Part shown: one piece after another, positions 11,566 through 21,904 of the stretch | Layout: each line of letters begins with the position of its first letter | Position numbering within the stretch: position 1 is the stretch's first letter | Origin: Hamiltosporidium tvaerminnensis | Lineage: Eukaryota; Microsporidia; Dubosqiidae | Direction: 5' to 3' | NCBI GenBank assembly: GCA_022605425.2 | Contig: JAKIMF020000013.1 | Coordinates: 434,001-498,000 of the forward strand | Length of the DNA stretch: 64,000 nucleotides | Program-made: the position numbers and the translations under genes | The notes under the pieces: generated by a model | Databases searched by the model: none | Seen by the model: the letters and a program-made list of their open reading frames with translations, nothing else | Told to the model about the DNA's origin: nothing

Positions 11566-12092
11566 TCAATATGTAAGAATATAAATACATCTAAAATAAA
11601 GGTGGTGTATATTAGAAATATTGTGAGGCTTATAGTATATGAGGCATTATGAAATGAGAAATTTATTTGATATCTTACCGCTATGGTTTGTTTAATTCTC
11701 TGTATTATATCGGTATCTTAATTATAAAAAAATACACTTTTCTAATTATTTAATTTTCATTCGATATTGCATTTGTTGTAGCTCAGGTGCACTTACAATC
11801 AAGAAATACTATGACCATAAAGAAACATAATTCTATTATAAAATATTTTAAAACAATAGATTCAATTATAATATCTCTTAAATGAATGTTAGTAAAATTT
11901 TTAGAAAATTAAATATACTGAATACACATATAAAATCTCATAAAAAAAAACTATAAGAATGGAGTAATAAAAATGTCTTAAAATAAATCTTTAAAATTGA
12001 CCTAAAAACTTAAAATTTTGTAGGAAAATAATTAATAAAACCATTAATAAAAGCTACTTTAAATAGAATATTAATTATATTAAAAATTAAAT
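11566..12092. other. gene-free AT-rich stretch
   Basis: This is the 3' flank of the giant gene that ends at 12093. A/T-rich, no repeat or frame recognised. Confidence 0.55.
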
Positions 12093-15000
12093 TTAATTTT
12101 TAAAAAAAATATAAATAGAAATCCAAAACGAAATAAAGAACAGTGTTGAAACAATAAAAATTAAATAAATTTTGAATGCTTTCTTTTGTGCCCTCAATTT
12201 ATTTCTTTCGTGTTGATTCTTTTTATACTTTTCGATTTTTTTATACTTTTCTATATTTTTACTATCAAAATAAAATTTAAGATCAGAAATTTTTTCGGAA
12301 GTTTTTGATTTTTTAGAAGTAGTAGCTGCACTTGATGTGCTCGAATTACTACTTAAAAGAGTATTTGGGTTTACAGCTTTATTTGTTGATAGCTTTTTAT
12401 TAACTGTATTTCTTATTTTCATTCTTTTCATTACTTTCATTCTTTTTATCTGTTTTTCTTTTCTTATTTTATTTAAAAGCTGTCTTCTTTGTGGTATAAT
12501 ATCGGAACCATTTTTACTTACATTAGACTTTTGCGTATTTTTTCGTAAAAATTTATTTTTACTATTTAACAGAGGCAGAGAATCAGCTGATAAAATACTG
12601 ATAGATAAATTGTTGGTAGAAGTAGAAGGAAGAGAATCATTTGACTTTACTTGTGTATTACCGGTTATATTTGAGTCAGCGGGGGTAGGAGAATGAATAG
12701 GTGTATCATTTTTTTTAAATACTGTGTATGTGGTATTGAGATGCAAATTTTTTTTGGGTTTCAATTTTGGTCTTTTCGAAATTTTTTGTTTGGGTTCCAA
12801 ACTTGTTGAAGCTGGATTTTCTTTTGATTCGGATGTTTTGACTTTAAAAAATCCATAGTTGTATGGTAATGGTGTTTTAAAAGTGAATTCATTTGGATTT
12901 TCAAAAATTGATGGTAAATTTTTTCTCTTGGAATGGAATTCTTTTTGAAGTGAAATATTGTTTTCGGTTGAAATTGGTGTACTTGTTCTAGGATAAAAAG
13001 CATCATTATTGATTTCTGATGAGATTGTTTGATCTGCGTTAAATGATCTAGGCGTTACAAAAATCTCTTCTGGATTGTTTAAAGAGTTATAATCAGTCAT
13101 TTCTGTTGAATTATTCATATGAATTGTATTATCATTTGTCGAATCGAATGACTTAGAATTTCCCTGAATTATAAAAACATCATCGATTTCACGAATATCA
13201 GAAGTTGAATCTACTCTTGAAAAATTAGACAATGTTTTAACTTGATCGTTTCCTCCACACCTCGATTCATTATTGGATTCATTTAGGCTTTGAAATTCCA
13301 TAGAATTAGATGATCTGCTTAAAGTTAATAACCTTTCAAAATTTCTTTCTTCAGTTAAATTGGAATAATCTTGGCAAAATGAATCTTTAGAATTATTTGG
13401 AAAAGGTTCTTCGGTATTATAATCACTCGTAGAATCTAGACCTGGATCGCTTGAACTTCTGGAATTTATTATGATGCCCGTATCATATTTATCACAAACG
13501 ATATCGACCGATGTTTGTTCGGGTTCGTAACTATAAGATATAGAACTTCCGAATGGATCAAAATCCAAAGAAGACTTACTGTCAATGGGGTTTGATTTAT
13601 TGAGTGGCACATGTTGTTCCAAGCGTGTTTGGCTATCAGAATTTTGTATTAAACGAAAAAAAATCGGTATTAAAATATCATTTGATGTTTCATTTGAAGC
13701 GCCAGATAATACACTCAGCATTGCAGCAATTTCCGAATTTGATAGAACAAAATTTTCTCCTTCATTTGTAGAATTAAAAAAATCCATGTTCGTTCTATCT
13801 ACTCTAGCATAATCAAATTTATATTTCAAACATATTTTTTTTAACAAAAATTCTTTACAGTTTTTAACAAACAAAATATTTTTTTCTGATATATCCAGAA
13901 TTTCAAGCTCATTATTTATATCTAATATTATATTTTGAATATTAAATTGCGATGTAGCTCTTATAAACCAAACAGAATCTTCAGAAAAACACTCAACATC
14001 CGAAAAAATATTTCTCATATATCTCATAAAATTATAAATTTTGAGGAATGTTGATTCTTTAACATACTCATCTATTCCTTTCTCAATTATATTAAGTTCA
14101 GCCATGATTTTGATTTTATAATTATTTTCATCAACAAAATTTGTCGCAGCAGAATCTTGATTGTTTGAACGTATTGTACTAGTATCATCTTCTTTATCCT
14201 CATTTGAATCATCATTAAAATCTTTATCGGAATTTTTTTTAGTTGATACACTTATTTCGTATTCAAATAAATATTTGGTTTCATAAACTTTATATTCTTT
14301 ACACTTTAAAGATATTTTTAAAATATCCATGTTTTCTTCCTCGATGTTTGCCTCAGAATGCATCAGATTGTTATTTTCTTCTCCTACTGTGTTTCTATTT
14401 ATATCGGATACTGGATTGTTGCGGAGTAATAGAGTGGTGGGTACGCTTTTAAATTCTAGCGAAAATAATATCTTTCTTTCTTCTTCAAGTCGATCGCTGA
14501 ATTTATTTTTTCTTAAAAGTATTTTACTTTTATAAACGATATTAGAAAGTGAATCGCTTTCTGAATTAGAATTTTTGATTACACAATATTCGGTTGAACT
14601 TTTTTCTGCTGTTTTTCGATTTTTCTCGACAGGTTCTTTCAATTTGGTTCTGGATTCTATATCTGAATTATTAGAAAGTATATTATCAAACAGTGGGTTA
14701 AAATGTGGAGCAAATCCACTATATTCGCTTATATTTAAGAAACTATCATTTTTATGGCTTTCAGAACATGAACCCGAATTTGATACATATCCCGATTCAT
14801 TATAATATGCCCGGTGCTGGATATCTTCATTTTTTTTAACATTTCCCATTGTTTGATTCAAATTTGTACACCCCGAAAATTCAGACTCGTAATCTTTATC
14901 AATGTTTTGTAGAGGCGTAGAACATTTACGATTAGACAATAAACTTTGAATTGTTGTATCCGATGAGCTTTCAGTTAAATCAGAAAAATTATTTTCAACG

Positions 15001-16721
15001 TAATTATGCCCAAATGAAGTTGATGGAATCGATTGAAGAGTATAAATTTCTTGCAATTCTAAAAATTTCCATAAAACTTTTTCAATGAATTCATAATATC
15101 TTAATTTCATGGCGTAATTCACGTCTGAATCTTTTTTTAAAAATTTTTGTCTCGAAATTTCCAAGAATAAATTTTTAATTTCGTGAATACTTTGTATATC
15201 GTTGATATTTACAACTTGAAAAAAGAAGATCAATAAAGAGATTTGTTCATTGTTTATACAATCCATAGAACCATTCAGATTATATAAATTCTTCAAAAGT
15301 TTGATACAAGTGAGAAATCTATTGTGTGTTCTAAATACCAAATCATGGTTTTTTGTTTCCATCATTATTTTTCCATATTCTAAAAGAACATCCAAATATT
15401 TTAAAGAATGAGAATATTGCAATTCTTTTCTGCAATTTTCATAAATTTGATAAGAATTACATAAGAAAGATTTTATAATCATATAAGAATTGATAATCTC
15501 TTTTGGGAGAGTATCAATTTGCTCAATTAAAACCATAAATTCTTGCTTTTTTATTAAATCGCTTAATATTATATTTGCTTTAAGAAATATTCTTTCAAAT
15601 TCTAAAAATTCCGAATTTTCAATTCTCTTCAAATATCTATTTTCTACTGCTGCTTCATTATTATTAAATTCGGTTGCTTCCGTTACAGAAGTTTTCGCTG
15701 TAGAATGCAAAATTTCAATCTTTAGAATTTCATCATAGATTTTTATCAATAATATTTTTAATGTATCTAAGAAGTCGACATTATATGATTCCTGTATATT
15801 ATACGCTTCATTCAAAATACCAAAGGTTAATCTCTCTTCATTTGGGAGCAAAATATCTGCGCCAAAAAATGTAAAAAATACTGAATTTACTGATATAGAA
15901 GTGCCAAAAATACCACATGGCATGCCTCTTTGCTCATCATATAACCAATTTCGAAGTAATTCTAAAATGTTATTACCATTAATTTTATTTTTTACGATGG
16001 AATCTATTTTATATTCGGAAAATATTTGGTCAAAATTTTGCTTTTTAAACATATTTATTCTTTCATTTCCTTCAATAGCAATTAAAAGATAAAATATCGA
16101 ATCATGGATTGCGTCAAATAAATTCTTTTTCAAGATTCCCGAAACAACTTCGTTCTTCAAAATTAATTGATTCGATTTCAAAAATAACCACAATACAGCC
16201 TTCTTGCTATTTATATTTACAAAATAAAGATCTTCTACTATGTTTATTTCAAAATTATAATTCTCTAAAAAAAATTTATATTCTAAAAAACAAACTTCAA
16301 TTTCTAAAAATTTTTCAAAATCTAAGATTAAATTTCCTTGCGTATCATAAAATTCTAAATCATCTCTTAAATTTCCATCAATATCAATAAAATTTTGAAG
16401 ATAATAAATTCTCAAAATTAACGATAATAAAAATACATTTTTAGAATTACAATCTATTCTATTTCTTATAAATACACAACGAATAATCGAAAAATACATA
16501 AATTCATGTTTCTTATCTACAAAATCAAGCATCTTAAAAACACCTTCAGTCTGTAAATTACAATTTAAGGAAATAGAAGTATTAAAACTATTGAACCTAT
16601 CCATATAATCTTCATCGTTATATATTTCCAAGGGAAAATATATTTTTTCCGGATTATTCATACACAATCCCATAAATCGCAAAGGAATACAAAAAACATA
16701 AAAAATCAGTTTTCGTTTCAT
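12093..16721 (-). CDS. giant orphan protein with signal sequence and C-terminal membrane anchor
   Basis: This is the largest intact gene, 1542 residues without interruption. The first ~20 residues (MKRKLIFYVFCIPLRFMGLC) form a signal sequence or signal anchor. Residues ~25-610 look globular, rich in I, L, F, N and aromatic residues. From ~610 to ~1500 the chain is mostly low-complexity, rich in S, N, T, D and E, interrupted by one ordered island (~797-985, from LKCKEYKVYE to NMDFFNST). A basic stretch (~1425-1450, RKEKQIKRMKVMKRMKIRN) and a second (KYKKNQHERNKLRAQKK) precede a hydrophobic segment over the last ~22 residues (IYLIFIVSTLFFISFWISIY), which ends almost at the terminus. This predicts a membrane protein with most of its mass on one side. 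No known domain is recognised. No CCC tract precedes the ATG (only TCC directly before it), so the start is chosen for the signal sequence. No neighbour within several kilobases. Confidence 0.85.
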   Translation of the reverse strand: MKRKLIFYVFCIPLRFMGLCMNNPEKIYFPLEIYNDEDYMDRFNSFNTSISLNCNLQTEGVFKMLDFVDKKHEFMYFSIIRCVFIRNRIDCNSKNVFLLSLILRIYYLQNFIDIDGNLRDDLEFYDTQGNLILDFEKFLEIEVCFLEYKFFLENYNFEINIVEDLYFVNINSKKAVLWLFLKSNQLILKNEVVSGILKKNLFDAIHDSIFYLLIAIEGNERINMFKKQNFDQIFSEYKIDSIVKNKINGNNILELLRNWLYDEQRGMPCGIFGTSISVNSVFFTFFGADILLPNEERLTFGILNEAYNIQESYNVDFLDTLKILLIKIYDEILKIEILHSTAKTSVTEATEFNNNEAAVENRYLKRIENSEFLEFERIFLKANIILSDLIKKQEFMVLIEQIDTLPKEIINSYMIIKSFLCNSYQIYENCRKELQYSHSLKYLDVLLEYGKIMMETKNHDLVFRTHNRFLTCIKLLKNLYNLNGSMDCINNEQISLLIFFFQVVNINDIQSIHEIKNLFLEISRQKFLKKDSDVNYAMKLRYYEFIEKVLWKFLELQEIYTLQSIPSTSFGHNYVENNFSDLTESSSDTTIQSLLSNRKCSTPLQNIDKDYESEFSGCTNLNQTMGNVKKNEDIQHRAYYNESGYVSNSGSCSESHKNDSFLNISEYSGFAPHFNPLFDNILSNNSDIESRTKLKEPVEKNRKTAEKSSTEYCVIKNSNSESDSLSNIVYKSKILLRKNKFSDRLEEERKILFSLEFKSVPTTLLLRNNPVSDINRNTVGEENNNLMHSEANIEEENMDILKISLKCKEYKVYETKYLFEYEISVSTKKNSDKDFNDDSNEDKEDDTSTIRSNNQDSAATNFVDENNYKIKIMAELNIIEKGIDEYVKESTFLKIYNFMRYMRNIFSDVECFSEDSVWFIRATSQFNIQNIILDINNELEILDISEKNILFVKNCKEFLLKKICLKYKFDYARVDRTNMDFFNSTNEGENFVLSNSEIAAMLSVLSGASNETSNDILIPIFFRLIQNSDSQTRLEQHVPLNKSNPIDSKSSLDFDPFGSSISYSYEPEQTSVDIVCDKYDTGIIINSRSSSDPGLDSTSDYNTEEPFPNNSKDSFCQDYSNLTEERNFERLLTLSRSSNSMEFQSLNESNNESRCGGNDQVKTLSNFSRVDSTSDIREIDDVFIIQGNSKSFDSTNDNTIHMNNSTEMTDYNSLNNPEEIFVTPRSFNADQTISSEINNDAFYPRTSTPISTENNISLQKEFHSKRKNLPSIFENPNEFTFKTPLPYNYGFFKVKTSESKENPASTSLEPKQKISKRPKLKPKKNLHLNTTYTVFKKNDTPIHSPTPADSNITGNTQVKSNDSLPSTSTNNLSISILSADSLPLLNSKNKFLRKNTQKSNVSKNGSDIIPQRRQLLNKIRKEKQIKRMKVMKRMKIRNTVNKKLSTNKAVNPNTLLSSNSSTSSAATTSKKSKTSEKISDLKFYFDSKNIEKYKKIEKYKKNQHERNKLRAQKKAFKIYLIFIVSTLFFISFWISIYIFFKN

Positions 16722-17158
16722 GGATTCAAAAGAAATTTTATATTTATATTGTCAAAATATTAAATGATCAGTATGTTCTTAAGTAGTAAATTATATTTAC
16801 TGTTGCGTTAAAAATCTACAAATTAAAAATTATTTAAATTTAGAAATCCATACTTCCTTTTTTAGTAAATTTGCGTTTAATTTATCAAATTATATTTTTG
16901 GTAAATTTAATTATTTTTAGATCGTAAAAAATTAAACTTAAATTGTTTTTTTTACTTTTAAATTTCATTTTATTTAATTCAAGCTTAAATCTTAATTTTA
17001 AGTTTTTTTTTAGGATTTTTTTTAGTTTTAAATATATTTTTTTGTATTTATGATTTAAACATTTAGAGCGGAAATATTTAAATTTGAAATTTATGATTTT
17101 AATCAAAATTTTATCAGTTGCATCAAAAATTTCTTCAAATTTCAAACAATGCAATATA
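16722..17158. other. gene-free AT-rich stretch upstream of the giant gene
   Basis: It holds the putative promoter side of the giant gene. An 89-codon minus-strand frame (16885-17154) is composed almost only of K, I, L, F and N, as expected of chance in this composition, and is not called. Confidence 0.5.
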
Positions 17159-17259
17159 AAGAAATAAAGAAATAAGAAATAATGAAATAATGAAATAAAG
17201 AAATAAATAAAAAAATAAAGAAATAAAGAAATAAATAAAGAAATAAAGAAATAAAGAAA

Positions 17260-17294
<35 letters not shown>

Positions 17295-17745
17295 AGAAAT
17301 AAAGAAATAAAGAAATAAATAAATAAATAAATAAAGAAATAAAGAAAGTATTTTTATTTAATAAAATTCTGGGTTAAAATATTTTTTACCATTTTTTACA
17401 TGTTTTCTTCTACCTCTTTAACCACTTTTGTCTCTTCTTCCAAATCCGACTCTTCATTTATGTTATTGGTCGGTTCCTCTAAAGTGGTTCCTCCTAAGAA
17501 ATAAAGAAATAAAGAAATAAAGAAATAAAGAAATAAAGAAATAAAGAAATAAAGAAATAAAGAAATAAAGAAATAAAGAAATAAAGAAATAAAGAAATAA
17601 ATAAAAAAATAAAGAAATAAATAAAAAAATAAAGAAATAAATAAAAAAATAAAGAAATAAATAAAGAATAAATAAAAAAATAAAGAAATAAATAAAAAAA
17701 TAAAGAAATAAATAAAAAAATAAAGAAATAAAGAATAAATAAAAT
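17159..17745. repeat. (AAATAAAG)/(AAATAAAT)n microsatellite, split by an element scrap
   Basis: The array is nearly pure AAAGAAAT/AAATAAAT units, 17159-17349 and 17497-17745, with later units becoming AAATAAAAAAAT variants. It is interrupted by retrotransposon scrap F. Whether F landed in a pre-existing array or the array grew from the F tail (which ends in AAATAAA) cannot be decided by reading. Confidence 0.92.
17350..17496 (-). mobile_element. R4/Dong-like retrotransposon 3'-end scrap (F)
   Basis: These ~147 bases match the end of the element closely: GGAGGAACCACTTTAGAGGA through ACCCAGAATTTTATTAAATA. It is embedded in the AAATAAAG array. Its 5' truncation point (at GGAGGAACC) is the same as that of scrap E at 43945. 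Confidence 0.88.
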
Positions 17746-18044
17746 GTAGTTTTATAAAAAAAAATGTATTTTTAAGTTGAAGTAATTTAATTTGTAATTT
17801 TGATTAAAAATATAGTGAAATAACATATTTTTTATCTGATAAAAATATAAGATTTTTTTTCTAAAATAAACTGTTGTATAATAACTTATTACGTTTAATA
17901 TTCTGTATACTTCTTCTTCTTATAATTTTAAATATATAAAAATAAAAAAATAAATCGGTTTTTAAAACCTTAAATGATCAATCTCATATATTTTTTGATA
18001 AAAAAATATTTAAGAATAAGCACTATATTCTTTGAAGTATTTTT
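17746..18044. other. AT-rich spacer
   Basis: No gene, repeat unit or structure recognised between the microsatellite and the SINE fragment. Confidence 0.5.
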
Positions 18045-18150
18045 TTAAAAGCTAGTTCTTTTACCTAAGGATGTAACACAATTCAACGATGAATCATAGA
18101 TTTTGCAAGTTATAAGCGTTTTAAAGATAATTTTATTTTGATTCTTAGAA
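18045..18150 (-). mobile_element. 3' fragment of the tRNA-derived SINE
   Basis: Read on the minus strand it matches the 3' part of the SINE at 30326-30548: TATAACTT, GATTCATCGTTGAATTGTGT, and the AAAAG..AGCT end with scattered differences. The tRNA-like head is not recognisable here, so the copy is truncated or eroded. Confidence 0.65.
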
Positions 18151-18323
18151 GTATTTACGTACTTTAAATAAATAAAAATAACTGTCTCAATATTTAATCA
18201 GAATAAATTATTAAATTTTTCTATTTTTAGAAACCAATTTGCTTTTGAAAAAGATGTCTATTTTTTTAAAAAACAATATTTACTAAATTAGAACAAATAT
18301 TTATTGAGTTATTTGATTTTTAA

Positions 18324-18680
18324 TGAAGAGAGGGAATTATCTGATTAAATACTCTTTGCAGGAATGAGTATATAAACTAAGAATGAAAATCTGGTGAAGA
18401 GAGGGAATTATCTCATTAAATATTATTTGCATGGTAATGTGTATATAAACTAAGAATGAAAATCTGGTGAAGAGAGGGAATTATCTCATTAAATATTATT
18501 TGCATGGTAATGTGTATATAAACTAAGAATGAAAAGCTGGTGAAGAGAGGGAATTATCTCATTAAATATTATTTGCATGGTACTGTGTACATAAACTAAG
18601 AATGAAAAGCTGGTGAAGAGAGGGAAATATCTCATTAAATATTATTTGCATGGTAATGTGTATATAAACTAAGAAAAAAA
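18324..18680 (+). repeat. 73-bp tandem repeat, five units, from the Rep-A head
   Basis: Units begin TGAAGAGAGGGAATTATCTC at 18324, 18395, 18468, 18541 and 18614; the first is 71 bases and the others 73. Units 2-5 differ from one another at only a few positions. The unit corresponds to the eroded Rep-A head (GAGGGAGGATAACCACAT..CTTGGCAATGAGTGTGTGAAACTGGTG), so this is a local amplification of that element's 5' end. The last unit runs directly into the rest of a degenerate Rep-A copy. Confidence 0.93.
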
Positions 18681-19095
18681 ATCGTTTTGGATTTTTTTCC
18701 TGGGAGTACACCGAACCACTCTTTTCGCAGATTTATATTAATTTGTATATGGAATAGAAGTTACAAAGGTTCTAAAAATTTTTGTAAAAGCTTACTTTGT
18801 AGTTTTTTATGTAATTAGATCGTAAACCAAACCGAATCTATAAATAATTACCATTTAAAAGAATGGAAATCTACTCTTGCTCACTCGAATTAGAAGACTT
18901 ATCGCTTGGATGAACAAAAATAAACCTCTTTTAAAAAATCCAAGAATTCTGAGTAGCAGGTTTTATCTTTAGGTTTTATATTTTAATACCCGAGTAGATC
19001 TGTGTAAGTCGCCGAAAATATCTTAGTTGGAAGTTTATTAAATTCAGAAGGGTAAGGTAAATAAAAAATTTGACAGTTTTGGCTGCCCAAGGTAA
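18681..19095 (+). mobile_element. Rep-A repeat, copy 6 (degenerate body)
   Basis: This continues from the tandem heads. It keeps the order of Rep-A landmarks with many changes: TTTGGATTTTT, TAGTTTTTTATGTAATTAGA, TTGCTCACTCGAATTAGAAG, GAGTAGCAGGTT, ATCTTAGTTGGAAGTTTATT. It loses similarity near the GC-rich 3' third at about 19095. It is an old copy compared with its full-length neighbour at 19331. Confidence 0.78.
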
Positions 19096-19330
19096 GCTTA
19101 AATTTGCTTCAAAAATAATAAACATATAGTTACGAATTCAAATAGAATTATTTCCTATTAAATGACTCAATTTCTTTTAAGTTAAATTTCTGTAATATGG
19201 ATATCTAAAGAATACCGAAGAAATACTTAGACAGAAGTTTTCTCTTTTTAATCTCGAAATGAGTTAAAATGAATAAAAATAATAAAACAAATTCCGCTTT
19301 TTAAATTAATAGTATTTTTTTTAAAAATGT

Positions 19331-20053
19331 TGTGAAGGGAGGATAACCTCATAAAAAACTTTCTGCTTGGCAATGAGTGTGTGAAAATGGTCTGAAGTCA
19401 TTGTCTGGATTTTTGGTGGGAATAAAACCATACTACATCTTTGGTTGTTCCATGGGAGTTGTTATGAAGGGGAGAGGTCTAAGAAAAGGAGAAACTTTTT
19501 CTACAAATTTATTTGTAGTTTTTTACGTAACCAGATTGCAGACCGCAGCTGAACATGTAGGTAATTGCCATGTAAAAGCATGGAAACCTAGCCTTGCTTA
19601 CTCGGGTTAGAAGACTTAGCGCCTGGCAGATACAAAACAAAAAACCATTAAAAGCCAGGAAAACTAAGTAGCAGGTTATACCTGTGGTATGACATTGCAC
19701 TGTCTAGGTGGACCCATGTAAATCTCTGAAATATATCTTAGCTAGAAGTTTATTGGGTTCAAAAAGTGTAGAGTAAGTGGGAATGCTGCATAGTCTTGGG
19801 GGAGCCTAGGGGGGCTTCGGCCTTCGATCACACTCCATGCAACGGACATTAACGAACTCCGGGGAACTGCCTCGCCTATTAATTAGGTTCTACACACCTG
19901 GTAGATGAAAGGCTTTGGGACGTAGGTATCGCAGGGGTTACCGATGGAGTGTTGGATAGCAGTTATTTATGTTAAACCTAGAACTGCGTTAATGTCATAA
20001 AAACAAATATAACACTCGCCACTGTTTTAAAAAAGATGTGATACTTTTAAATA
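19331..20053 (+). mobile_element. Rep-A repeat, copy 5 (full length)
   Basis: Complete from TGTGAAGGGAGGATAACCTC to GATACTTTTAAATAAA. Its 3' end is flush with the 3' end of the oppositely oriented retrotransposon copy A, so the two 3' tails meet head-on at 20053/20054. The head frame (19377-19610) is open and similar to copies 2 and 3. Confidence 0.9.
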
Positions 20054-20521
20054 AATTATATTTTTTCCCATTTTTATATGTTTTCTTCTACCTCTTTGAC
20101 TAATTTTGTCTCTTCTTCCAAATCCGACTCTTCATTTATGTTATTGGTTGGCTCCTCTAAAGTGGTTCCTCCTTGATAAATAAGGGGTATAATATTTTGA
20201 TTTATTTTTTATTTTAAAACAATCTTCTTCTATACTCGCTTGTTTTAAAGGAGGTGTTGGTTCCTCATGCATCTCTGCTCTCATGATAACACCCATTGAC
20301 GCTCTCTCCCAGCTCTCTTCGGCATTGAGTCCTGACTCAAGTCCTCTTCGTCGATCAAAGAAAATTATTTCGACCGTCTTCTTAAGTACTCAGAGTGAAT
20401 GTATGCCTCTATATTCATGGGTATTTCTAGTCTTTTAGGATGAGATTTATAGTATTTATTGACAATACTGTTCCAAGTCATCTCATAAAGGGTTATCTCA
20501 ACACTAAATTATACATAAAAC

Positions 20522-21139
20522 CTAACAAATTGACGAACAGTTCTTATTTCCTAGTTTTTCAGTTTTAACTATTTGAAATGAATCTTGAGAAATGATTCCT
20601 ACTTCAATGAGTGTTATCTTCTTCTTCTTCTTATCTAAAATAAATATGTCGGGTCTGTTATTCCGAATTTCAACATCAGTTTTTATTCCGGTGTTCACTC
20701 TTATCTCTGCATACTCATTATCAAGAATTTCTTGAACTGAATGACTCCTAATTCGTTTTGAAGACTTAAACTTATATCTATTTAGAAGAAGTAGGTGTAG
20801 GCATCTAACCACTTCATTATGCCGTCTGGTGTAATCATAGCCTAGCTTTTTTTCACATCTAGTTGCTAGATGATCTACAGTCTTACCAGACTTCCCGCAA
20901 TATTGACACATACCATCTGCTCCCCAGAATACATTTCTATCATGGATATAGCAGAACACAGCTTCGTTTCGTGGCCTAATATTTCCTCTCTTTAACCATC
21001 TTGAAGAGTCACTAACACTCACAAGCTCATTTTTTCTTGCATTATATAACTTTGAATGAAGTTTTCGTTTTTCTATTTCGTTATATAGTTTTGCAAGTTG
21101 AGCTTCTTCTAAACTTTTCTTAGTGACTTCTTCTACCAA
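20522..21139 (-). pseudogene. retrotransposon CCHC plus endonuclease fragment (copy A)
   Basis: The 205-codon open part contains CQYCGKSGKTVDHLATRC (C-x2-C-x8-H-x4-C) followed by a restriction-like endonuclease signature: NRPDIFILD, then lysines, then ITLIEVGI, i.e. PD..D..E as in R2/R4-type elements. Among the copies here, A and D keep the PD intact. The frame then ends prematurely (KLGNKNCSSIC) where copy D continues for about 170 more residues. Likely a dead fragment. Confidence 0.8.
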
Positions 21140-21366
21140 CCTGTACTTTACTTTTAAGAAGCCTTTTATAGTGCAAGATGGGTTTTATTATTATTCTCCA
21201 CTTTGAGGATTGCTGCTCGTTTAATTGATATTTCTTTACTTTTTTCCAAACAATCCAAGAGTTGCAGAAGCATATGTTCGCTTCGCAGCTCAACACTATG
21301 TAGGCCTCTTTTAAGTTCTGTTCTAGGAAGATACAAACGCGCTTTACATCCTGGGCGGAGATGTAT

Positions 21367-21654
21367 CTAATTCTTCACCAAAACCACACGCCCTGCATCA
21401 TCTAACTTAGAGAAGTCAGCCGGTTCAACTCGAAGTACTCCTATGTGGTAGTTGATTAACGATATCGCATGTTTATTGATTGCAGAAAATAAATTTTTTG
21501 CGTTTAATCTAGTATGACAAAGTCTTTCAACTCTTGGTATCAGTTTGCGTTGTACTTCTTCAAATGAGTTACGTGTTGGAATTTCTCTGCTATCTTCTAT
21601 TATTCCTAAATATTTGTAAACACTAACACCTTCTAGAAGAGTAGCAGTATCCAT
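21367..21654 (-). pseudogene. reverse-transcriptase thumb-region fragment (copy A)
   Basis: Ninety-five codons matching the segment after the RT catalytic core in copies B and C (YKYLGIIEDSREIPTRNSFE, HAISLINYHIGVLRVEPADF). It is cut off upstream by 5' truncation and downstream by a stop at LVKN that leaves it out of frame with the endonuclease fragment. Confidence 0.75.
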
Positions 21655-21704
21655 GCTTTTGAATGGGAATTATCTATAAATCAACTGCGGTATTCGATCT
21701 AGTA

Positions 21705-21899
21705 GCATAAAAAAAAGAAAATAAATTTTAGAAAAAGTTCCGCTATTCATAGACCTTCTCCTTCTCATACAAATTCTATGGATGACGGGAAATCTATTGT
21801 AGTTTTATACCCACCAAAAATCCAAAAAATGATCTTAATACCAATTTCACAGAATCATTGCCAAAAAGATGATTTTTTATGTGGTTATCCTCCCTCCAC
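21705..21899 (-). mobile_element. Rep-A repeat, copy 10 (head fragment)
   Basis: The first ~195 bases of Rep-A in reverse orientation, ending at the head CTCCCTCCAC on the plus strand. It is more diverged than the full copies. It sits between retrotransposon copy A and the left edge of Rep-C copy 1. Confidence 0.8.
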
Positions 21900-21904
21900 A
21901 ATTA

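Larger units (their letters stand above)
20054..21660 (-). mobile_element. R4/Dong-like retrotransposon copy A (5'-truncated)
   Basis: This holds the 3' ~1.6 kb of the element: the end of the reverse-transcriptase region (from MDTATLLEGVSVYKYLGIIE), the CCHC finger, the endonuclease and the C-terminal tail region. Compared with copy D, the tail lacks the terminal AACCCAGAATTTTAT, being joined to Rep-A copy 5 instead. It shares with copies B and C a diverged, stop-containing stretch after TEKL (about 20410-20560), whereas copy D is open there. A Rep-A fragment (21705-21899) lies just beyond the 5' side. Confidence 0.9.

Noticed and set aside
12337-16390. Plus-strand open frames inside the giant gene
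   Set aside because: They are antisense shadows of the 1542-codon frame.
16885-17154. 89-codon Lys/Ile/Leu/Phe-rich minus-strand frame
   Set aside because: Its residue composition is what A/T-rich random sequence encodes, and it adjoins a microsatellite.
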